NCBI RefSeq assembly: GCF_018294505.1
Contig: NC_057808.1
Location: forward strand, 222,411,325 to 222,475,324
Reading direction: 5' to 3'
DNA from: Triticum aestivum
Taxonomy: Eukaryota; Streptophyta; Magnoliopsida; Poales; Poaceae
Length of the DNA: 64,000 nt
Shown here: positions 55,565 through 64,000 of the stretch, piece by piece
Position numbering within the stretch: the first letter of the stretch is position 1
How the letters are laid out: every line of letters starts with the position of its first letter
The notes under the pieces: generated by a model
What the model was told of the DNA's origin: nothing
The model's input: the letters and a program-made list of their open reading frames with translations, nothing else
Databases searched by the model: none
Position numbers and translations under genes: made by a program

Positions 55565-58500
55565 ATGTCCGCTGCTGAATCACTAGGTTCTCATCAACTT
55601 AACTCATTTGCAGTGTTCCTCGAAGAAAAGTTGCATACCTCTTTAGAGAACTCAATAGTTCAAAATCCTCAGCTAAAGAAAATGGTAGATGGCAAGAAAC
55701 CTCAGAAGGGAGGAAAGAAATTGGAAGTCAACAATGCTTTTGAGATTCCTGATGACATCTATGCAGGGTACTGCACTCCTCCTCATGAAACGAAGAATGA
55801 GCGCAAAGTGCACATTCAGAGGATTGAGAGGAGATGGGCTAGAGAATGGAGGGAGTACATATATGTGACTCCCTAGTATATGAAGAAATTCGCAGTACAC
55901 CCTCCATGCCCAAGACCTCCCTTGGCACCAGGCCAAGTTGCTGATCCCTCAAGCATCAGAAGAGGTGAGGAATTTCCCAAGGAATGGGTCAAGCGTCAAG
56001 CTAAACTGGCCAAAATGGCAAAAGAGGCAGTGAAGAAATTTAATGAAGATTCTGCTGCTGCCACTGCTGAGGTCTCTCCTCGCAAGACTAAGAAGGCTAT
56101 GCCCAAGAAGCCTGCTCACAAGCCCAATGCTTCAACTTCTATGCCCTCATGGCCAAGCTCCTCAGCAATGCCCTCACGGCCCAGTTCTGCAAAGCCCTCA
56201 CAGCAAATTCCTGATGTTGCTCCAGCTCCTCCAAAACCCTCAGCTCCTCCGGCAAAGTCCTCAGCACCTGTGCATCTCGCCTCGTGTCAAAGGACCACAG
56301 GCAAATCAATTGCCTCAGGAGCCTCTGCAAGTTCTTCAGCTCCTCCGCATTCCTCAACAGGCCCAACTCTGCTGAAGACCAAGGCCACTGTTGGACGAGG
56401 CTCTAGACCAAGTCCTCACAAGAAGCAGGTCGCCTTTCAAGTGCCGTTTGATGAAGACGAAGCTGATGATGAGGAACTTGCTGAAATCAACAGAGATAGA
56501 CAGCAGAGGGCCGCTAGAGCCAAAGGAAGTGAAGTTCCTCTCTTACTGGATCCAAAGTTGATCCTTGAGTATATTGATCTATGGCACAAGGACCCCAACA
56601 CACCTGTGCCAGACTTGAAGCTGACTCCTAGCCAAAGCCACATGCTGACCGCCTTCATTGGCGAAGAAAAATGGAAATTCGAGAAGGCCAGGCAGTTGAA
56701 GAAAGGGCAGTACAAAAAGGAGCACTTGCTGAAGAAGAATGTTGTCAAAATGACAACTGATGAACTTGTAGCTCTGCAATCTGAGATCAAGAATATCAGT
56801 GATGAATTTGATCGCTACTATGCTGACTGGCTTGGAGCCAAAGTGAGGTTTGTGAAGTTAACCGAAAAATTCACTTCAAAAGCTGAATCTCCTCAGGCTG
56901 AAGCATCTGCTCAGCCGACTGAAGAACATGCCAGCACCGCTGATGAAAATCAGGCTGCTGATGAAACTGCTAGTACCAGGGATGATAACTGCATTCCAGC
57001 CACTGATGACTCTGCCAGGGAAACCACTAGTGTTGCGCCTGAAGAACAAGCCAGGCTAGCTGAGGCATCAACCGCTGAGCCTGAAGAATCTGGACCAACC
57101 AGGCAAACTGAAACAGTTGTGCCTGAGGTAACTGAACCAATTTCCTCTGCTCCTCCTGCACCAACACCAAGTCCAGTTCTTCCTTCTGCATCAGAAGTGA
57201 AGAAAACCAAAGCTGCGGAGCGAGCAGCAGTGAAGAAAAGGAAAGCATCTACTTCATCTCAGTCTTCAGCACCGAAGAAGATGAAGATATTGAAAAGCTC
57301 TTTTGAGAATCCCATAGATGTTGTTCCCGTCTCAAGCAGGCCATCAAAGGAACTCGTTCCTTTTGGTGAAGAATATGAGATCCCAAGCGGATCTGATGAA
57401 GATATTCCTTCTGCTGCTTCTTCAGAGCAGTTGGATGAAGAAATTGAAGTGCATAATATCCCTTCAACTCCAGTTGTTTCATCGCCAGTGCCTCAGTTCA
57501 CATCTGAAGAGGCAGGCGTTGAAGAATTAAGTGAAGAAGATGAAGACGTGGACATTGGGAGCACCACACCTGTGATGAATGATGACTTTTGGGAAGTCAG
57601 CACCCCAACTCTCCTTTGTTCACGCGACTGCAACAAATCCCTCAGTCTTCAGTGCACACTGAAGTTCTAACGGGCTCTGAAGAACCTCGCATCACTCCGT
57701 CCATTCATGAAGAAATTCCATCCACTAGTGCTGATGAACATGCTGCTGAAGAAATGAAGACCCAGGCTACAACTGAAACTGAACCTGAAATTCCTCAGCC
57801 TGCTGTGCCTGAGAAGGAGATTCCTGAGTCTCTGATGACTTTAACTGATACTCGTCAGCCCAAGCCGAAGAATCCCTTCTCTAAGAAGCAAACCTTCAAG
57901 GCTGATGACTTCTTCCACGAGCATGTGTTATTCACAGATTACAATCCATATGACTCTGCTCGTCTTAGAAGGAAGCGTTTCTGGACTGCCAGCCAAACAA
58001 ACTTCTATTCTTCACTGCTTTTTGATAAGGACAAAGTCTTCGACCATCAGCATATACCTCATGTGGACATGGAATCACTGCCTTGCTTCACGCCAGTCCT
58101 CAGTGTTCTTCACGATGTTGGACTGCTCAACTTCTGCACAGATATATGTGATTGGAATGAAGAACTCATTCTTCAATTCTATGCAACGCTACACATCACA
58201 GGAAATGCTGAAGATGTGAACTCTTGGGTGTTGGATTGGATGACAGAGAACACTCGTTTCAAAGCACCAGCCTCTGAATTGCTTCATGCGCTGCCTGTCA
58301 GTCCTCCCCTTGAAGGTGCACTTTGTATACGCCATGAACCTGAACTCACTGACCACTATATGCAAGTGTTGATGAAGCCGCTGAAGCCTGGTCAAGCCCC
58401 AAGGAGCAAATTCCTCGTGAAGGAATTGTTGTATGTGCCTCGGACTGTATTTCGCATCTTGACCAAGACTTTGAGTCCAATCAAGGGCCACGACTCTAAT

Positions 58501-59298
58501 GATGAAGAGGTCGTTGGTATCATGAAGAATCTGGTATTCAACATCATTCATGGCATTCCTGTCAACTATCATGATTTCTTCATGAGGACTCTGGCCAATG
58601 TTGCATTTTCTCCATTTGAATTGAAGCCTTACGCTCCCTGGATCATGAGATTCCTCAGTTTAAGGTCTTCAATCAATTACAAGGCTGACACACTCAACCA
58701 TGGCAGCTACTTGCCCCCCATTGAAGTCCTCAAATGGACATTTTCCTCAGCAGATGAAAAGGGCAAGGCCACTGCTGTTATTGATGAAGGCATTCGTCCA
58801 TTGGATGGCCAGTTCCGCAAAGCTGCATCTTATTCCACCAATGATGACTCTGCCGCCAATGCCTCAAAGCAAAATCCTCAAGGCACAACTCCAAGAGTGA
58901 TGACTGATCATGAGCTTCTCCCCAGTCTTCACCAGAAGGTCGATCGTAACCACAAATGGGTTAAGCGTCAGTTTGGTTCAATTCTTCACAACATGACTGC
59001 TACACACAATGCAGTGAAGAAAAACCATTACTACCTGCATGAAGTCTTCGGTCGCACCTGGGCTGTTCTGTCTCATCTTTATGGTGAAGAAGATCCGAAG
59101 TAGATGGGTCTCAAGCAGGACTTTGACTGGTCTCAACCACCAGCAAAGAAATTCAAGAAAGTCAAAGTTCCTTCCTTGGTGGCCAACTCATATTCTTCAT
59201 CACGTGACACTGATGAGCATGAAGATTTGGACGACACTGCGGCAGGCCCTACTACACCAACCGACCCCACCAACGCTGGCGCTCCTTCATCAACATGA
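55565..59298 (+). pseudogene. Env-like region of the Sirevirus, broken
   Basis: ATG 55565 starts MSAAESLGSHQLNSF. A TAG at 55874 is followed in frame by MKKFAVHPPCPRPPLAP (55880) and a long Pro/Ser/Ala-rich, then Lys/Glu-rich stretch with SRPSKELVPFGEEYEIPSGS. A frameshift near 57590 leads into a 500-codon frame containing a folded-looking core (KADDFFHEHVLFTDYNPYDS, then FWTASQTNFYSSLLFDKD, and WAVLSHLYGEEDPK). A TAG at 59101 separates the last 64 codons (MGLKQDFDWSQPPAKKFKK). Sirevirus proteins of this position are called env-like by location; I see no clear signal peptide or transmembrane segment, so a true envelope role is doubtful. Confidence 0.7.
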
Positions 59299-59350
59299 TA
59301 TTCTTCAGGGGCGTTAGTCCTCACTTTTCGTCCCTTTTGGTCATTCGATG

Positions 59351-59822
59351 ACAAAGGGGGAGAAATTTGAGTTAGTCTTCAAGCGGGTCTCTACATATGG
59401 GCGTTTTTTTTTTGCTAAGTTACAACTCTCGTTCTTTTGAAGTCTTTGTTGGATCGAGTTATAAACTTAAACTCAATGGTGGTCTGATACTTTCGCTATG
59501 TTCTTCTGCATGTTATTTCCTCATATATGTTAATGCACACATGCTGAATTACATCAGTCACCATATTTCATCATGCATTTCAAATTCTTCATAACATATG
59601 TTGAATGCATGTATGAATTACAAGATATAGGGGGAGATCTCCATGATTCTACTCCTCAAATGTGTATTACTTCAAAAGCAAATTCCTCACTATGCACATC
59701 TTCAGGGGGAGTTCTTCTATATCTTGCAATCAAATTCCTCAATATCAATATTTACACTTCATATGTTTATCCCCGTTGAAAAATTAACCTATATTGTCAT
59801 CAATCACCAAAAAGGGGGAGAT
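59351..59822 (+). promoter_or_regulatory. Four polypurine-tract motifs before the 3' LTR
   Basis: acaaagggggag at 59351-59362, tataggggga near 59627-59636, cagggggag near 59703-59711, and aaaaagggggagat at 59809-59822, directly against the LTR. The last is the functional position. Repetition of this motif upstream of the 3' LTR is a described Sirevirus trait. Confidence 0.75.
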
Positions 59823-61309
59823 TGTAAGTGCATCTAGTGCCCCTTAGTGATTTTGGTGTATTGAAGACTTATAGGTTAAGGGACTAATGCGTTTGTGAGT
59901 GTACACATGTCTATAAGTCTATGAGGAGTTTGATATTTACAGAGAAAGTCGACCCCTAAAAATGAATGTCTTCGACTGAAGACTTTGGATTTCTGAAGAC
60001 TTTAAAAGTGAAGAAATTGGTGTGACCATGAAGACTTGGATATTCATACAAGGAACATGAAGCGTGAAGACTTTTGTTTTTGTAGTTTCATTTTCTCCTT
60101 CTTGAGTCATAGGAAACACCGTATTGTTAAAGGGGGGTCGACGAAAAACTAAGGAAAAGTTTCCAAGTGATGCTCATCTCAAAATCCTACACCTACCAAT
60201 CCTTTCGAGTGAAACCATTGGAAATCTCATACAGTTCAGTCAATTTCTTCAGTGACAGAGACGAAGTTCTTCTGGTCTCTGAGGAATTTGTTCTGACTGA
60301 GGAGTTAGGAATTCGTCAGTGCGGATTTCCTACAAGTGAGGAACATGATAGCCCTGAGCAATTTGAGCCTCAAATTTCCGACCGTTGCTGTGCTACGCGC
60401 CAGCTGTCCCAAAATATCTACCCACCTAACGGTCATATCATTGAAGGGCATTTATGTCTTATCATGTCAGGCTGATCCCTAGGTTATAAATAGCCGCCCC
60501 CTACAACCACTATGTGGTTGGCTTCTCCGAGAGAAACTAACACTTGTCATCGAGAGCATCCCATCCTCCGAGGACTTTGAGCGAAAATCATCAAGTGAGG
60601 AAAACCCAAACCCAAACACCTACAAACCCAAAGTGATTGAGCATCACTGAAGAGATTGATCCTGTGTGGATCCGACGCTTGTTACCTTTGAAGACTGTGC
60701 ATCTTCCAGACGGTTAGGCGTCATGGTCTAGAGCATCCAAGAGGAAATTGTGGATCGCGGAGTGACCGAGTTTGTGAAGGTTTGGAAGTCACCTGAAGAC
60801 TTACCACGAGTGATTGGGCGAGGTCTGTGTGACCTTAGCTCAAGGAGAATACGGTGAGGACTGTGTGTCCTCAGGTTTAAATACCTAGCCGCTCCAACCA
60901 AATGTACAACTATCACAACAGTTGGAACTAGTCTACCAAATCATTGTCTTCACCGAGCTAACCGGTTCTATTTCCTCAACCCTTCCATTTCCTCATTACT
61001 GTGTTGTGTGCTTGTTCATATCTGTCTGAAGACTTTGACTGAAGACTTTCTCAATTTCCTCAGTTCAATTTCTTCAGTCTAGTTGTCTTCATCCTGTTTT
61101 ATCCCGTGCTTACGCTTCCTGTACTCTGTGTCTGTTTTCATTTCATCATGATGTCCATGTTTATGTTATGTCATGTATGCATCTGAGTACTTATTCCGCT
61201 GCAAGTAGTTCTTCGCTCAGGAATTTCCTCACCCTGAAATTCCTAAGTGAAGAATTCATAAAAATCGCCTATTCACCCCCCCCCCTCTAGTCGACTTAAC
61301 GCACTTTCA
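59823..61309 (+). repeat. 3' LTR, Maximus-type
   Basis: TGTAAGTGCATCTAGTGCC...CGCACTTTCA, with TATAAATA at 60485-60492. A C-run near 61278-61285 is longer than in the 5' LTR. Confidence 0.92.
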
Positions 61310-61314
61310 CACTT

Positions 61315-63991
61315 TCAATATGTATCTAGATTGAGACTTAGAGTCATCCGGATCAGTGTCAAAGCTTGCATCGACGTAACCCTTTACGACGAACTTTTTG
61401 TCACTTCCATAATCGAGAAACATGTCCTTATTTTACTAAGGATAATTTTGACCGTTGTCCAGTGATCCACTCCTGGATCACTATTGTCCCTCTTGCCAAA
61501 CTCATGGTGAGGTACACAATAGGTCTGGTACACAGAATATCGTACTTTATAGAACCTATGACTGAGGCATAGTGAATGACTTTTCATTCTTTTTCTATTT
61601 TTTGCCGTGGTCGGGTTTTAAGTCTTTACTCAACTTCACACCTTACAACTCAGGCAAGAACTCCTTCTTTGACTCATCCATTTTGAACTCCTTCAAAATC
61701 TTATCAAGGTATGTACTCATCAAAAGTCTTATCAAGCCTCTTGATCTATCTTTATAGATCTTGATGCCCAATATGTAAGTAGCTTCACTGAGGTCTTTCA
61801 TTGAAAAAATTCTTATTCAAGTATCCTTTTGTGTTATCCAGAAATTATGTATTATTTCCAATCAACAATATGTCATCCACATATAATATCAGAAATGCTA
61901 TAGAGCTCCCACTCACTTTCTTGTAAATACAGGCTTCTCCAAAAGTCTGTATAAAACCATATGCTTTGATCACACTATCAAAGCGTACATTCCAACTCCG
62001 AGATGCTTGCACCAGTCCATAAATGGATCACTGGAGCTTACACACTTTGTTAGCACCTTTTGGATTGACAAAACCTTCTGGTTGCATCATATACAACTCT
62101 TCTTTAAGAAATCCATTAAGGAATGCAGTTTTGACATCCATTTGCCAAATTTCATAAAATGCGGCAATTGCTAACATGATTTGGATAGACTTTAAGCATA
62201 GGTACGAATGAGAAACTCTCATCGTAGTCAACACCTTGAACTTGTCGAAAACCTTTTGCGACAATTCGAGCTTTGTAGATAGTAACACTACTATCAGCGT
62301 CTGTCTTCCTCTTGAAGATCCATTTAATCTCAATGGCTCGCCGATCATTGGGCATGTCAATCAAAGTCCATACTTTGTTGGTCTTAAGCCATTTCACGGA
62401 ATCTGGGCTCATCATCGCTTCCTCATAGTTTGTAGGTTCGTCATGGTCTAGTAACATGACTTCCAGAAAGGATTACCGTACCACTCTAGTGCGGACCATA
62501 CTCTGGTTGACCTATGAGGTTCGGTAGTAACTTGATCTGAAGTTTCATGATCATCATCATTAGCTTCCTCACTAATTGGTGTAGGAATCACTGGAACTGA
62601 TTTCTGTGATGAACTACTTTCCAATTCGGGAGAAGGTACAACTACCTCATCAAGTTCTACTTTCCTCCCACTCACTTCTTTCTAGAGAAACTCCTTCTCT
62701 AGAAAGGATCCATTCTTAGCAACAAAGATCTTGCCTTCGGATCTGTGATAGAAGGTGTACCCAACAGTTTCTTTTGGGTATCCTATGAGGACGCACTTCT
62801 CCAATTTGGGTTCGAGCTTATCAGGCTGAAGCTTTTTCACATAAGCATCACAACCTCAAACTTTAAGAAACGACATCTTAGGTTTCTTGCCAAACCATAG
62901 TTCATTCGGCGTCGTCTCAATGGATTTCGATGGTGCCCTATTTAACGTGAATGCAGCTATCTCTAATGCATAACCCAAAAACAATAGTGGTAAATCAGTA
63001 AGAGACATCATAGATCGCACCATATCTAATAAAGTACGGTTACGACGTTCGAACACACCATTACGCTGTGGTGTTCGAGGTGGCATGAGTTGTGAAACTA
63101 TTCCACATTGTTTTTAAATGAAGGCCAAACTCGTAACTCAAATATTTGCCTCCGCGACCAGATCGTAGAAACTTTATTTTCTTGTTACGATGATTCTCAA
63201 CTTCACTTTGAATTTCTTCGAACGTTTTCAAATGTTTCGGACTTGTGTTTCATTAAGTAGATATACCCATATCTGCTTAAATCATCTGTGAAGGTCAAAA
63301 AATAATGATACCCGCCGCGAGCCTCAACACTCATTGGACCGCATACATCAGTATGTATTATTTCCAATAAGTCAGTTTCTCGCTACATTGTTCCGGAGAA
63401 CAGAGTCTTAGTCATCTTGCCCATGAGGCATGGTTCGCAAGCATCAAGTGATTCCAAAAGCCCATCAGAATGGAGTTTCTTCATGCGCTTTACACCAATA
63501 TGGCCTAAATGGCAGTGCCACAAATAAGTTGCACTATCATTATCAACTTTGCATCTTTTGGCATCAATATTATGAATATGTGTATTACTACAATAGTGAT
63601 TCAATAAACCCTTTACATTGGGTGTATGACCATAGAAGGTTTTATTCATGTAAACAGAACAACAATTATTCTCGGACTTAAATGAATAACCGTATTGCAA
63701 TAAACATGATCCAATCATATTCATGCTCAACGCAAACACCAAATAACATTTATTTTAGGTTCAACACTAACCCCGAAGGTAAAGGGAGTGTGCGATGGTG
63801 ATCTTATCAACCTTGGAGTCATTTCCAACACACATCATCACCTCGCCCTCAACTAGTCTTTGTTCATTTTGTAACTCCTGTTTCGAGTTACTAATCATAG
63901 CAACTGAACCGGTATCAAATACCCAGGGGCTACTATGAACACTAGTAAAGTACACATCAATAACATGTATATCATATATACTTTTGTTCAC
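61315..63991 (-). pseudogene. BARE/Angela-type pol, decayed
   Basis: Reading the minus strand from the right. Protease PWVFDTGSVAMISN at about 63920, with the D-T-G triad intact. Integrase zinc region WHCHLGHIGVKRMKKL...CEPCLMGKMTK at 63400-63520, then a stop at 63383. Integrase continues with RNGVFERRNRTLLDM near 63050 to FGKKPKMSFLKV. A Glu/Ser-rich linker lies at 62450-62680. RT has [37 protein letters not shown] and the active site YVDDILLIG at about 61870-61895. Several frameshifts and stops occur. RNase H is only partly present before the Maximus insertion at 61314. Confidence 0.85.
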
Positions 63992-64000
63992 TTTGCCATT

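Larger units (their letters stand above)
47551..61309 (+). mobile_element. Maximus-type Copia (Sirevirus) retrotransposon, 13.8 kb
   Basis: Perfect target duplication CACTT at 47546-47550 and 61310-61314. LTRs 47551-49043 and 59823-61309 (TGTAAGTG...CTTTCA). tRNA-iMet primer site. Gag, then pol in Copia order (protease-integrase-RT-RNase H), then a long env-like region and multiple polypurine motifs before the 3' LTR. The length, env-like ORF and repeated polypurine tracts are Sirevirus traits, and the LTR start matches what I know of Triticeae Maximus. All frames carry lesions. Confidence 0.9.
45528..64000 (-). mobile_element. BARE/Angela-type Copia element, minus strand, runs off the window
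   Basis: 3' LTR (plus coordinates 45528-47252) reads TGTTGGGGAACG...GGCATATTTCCTTCA on the plus strand, the reverse of the standard BARE/Angela LTR. The internal domain begins with gtctcccacttgcac, the complement of the usual polypurine tract. It continues to 47550, is interrupted by the Maximus-type insertion 47551-61309, and resumes at 61315 with decayed pol to the end of the window. The other LTR and gag lie to the right of 64000. Confidence 0.88.

Overview
This is a plant nuclear window from a large, transposon-packed grass genome, almost certainly Triticeae (wheat/Aegilops/rye/barley group). The evidence is a BARE/Angela-type Copia LTR, a Maximus-type Copia (Sirevirus), several Gypsy LTRs that start TGATACGTCTCCAACG with a tRNA-Asp primer site, a CACTA element with CACACGGTT subterminal motifs, and PIF/Harbinger and Mutator-type elements. 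No operon or bacterial-style feature is present. Nearly all the DNA is nested mobile elements; the genes seen are carried by, or broken by, transposons.

Left third (1-22073). A very large CACTA-type element ends at 21682 with a CAGTAGTG terminus. Its left end is not recognisable and may lie outside the window. It contains three tandem arrays (1686-1965, 2222-3240, 3280-4908), a captured gene with GKEPIC-type repeats (704-1385, minus), a broken XS zinc-finger gene (14766-15752), a six-exon B3-like/F-box/FBD gene whose 598-codon frame is fully open (16396-19316), and a WRN-type 3'-5' exonuclease gene broken by a 17-bp tandem duplication (20168-20906). A Gypsy element (4909-13734) with gag and protease only is inserted in the fifth unit of one array. 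The CACTA itself sits in a minus-strand LTR that begins at 22073.

Middle (22074-45527). This holds a minus-strand Gypsy LTR (22074-26064) split by a Mutator-like element with a 9-bp target duplication, a second Gypsy element with a CCHC zinc-knuckle ORF and a truncated 3' LTR (26103-29571, target duplication GAGTG), and a poorly explained low-copy stretch (29572-31914). A Harbinger-like element (31915-37898) follows, filled with a solo LTR, a minus LTR, and a gene that is split by a non-LTR retroposon with a 15-bp target duplication. Next is a Harbinger element with its own transposase (38860-40923), which carries an in-frame deletion and a 397-bp Mutator-type MITE. It interrupts an older minus-strand reading frame. 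After it come a 1-kb element with terminal inverted repeats and a long AT-rich degenerate region.

Right third (45528-64000). A minus-strand BARE/Angela-type Copia (LTR 45528-47252, decayed pol 61315-64000, running off the window) is interrupted by a 13.8-kb Maximus-type Copia (47551-61309, perfect CACTT target duplication). That insert has gag, pol, an env-like ORF and four polypurine motifs before its 3' LTR. All retroelement coding regions carry stops or frameshifts.

The most interesting items are the intact chimeric B3-like/F-box gene inside the CACTA, and two unrelated LTR retrotransposons that each place a promoter-like segment and a plausible 5'-UTR intron directly before an extra 3' ORF. 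A 9-bp micro-inversion between perfect inverted repeats, which distinguishes the two LTRs of one element, is also notable.
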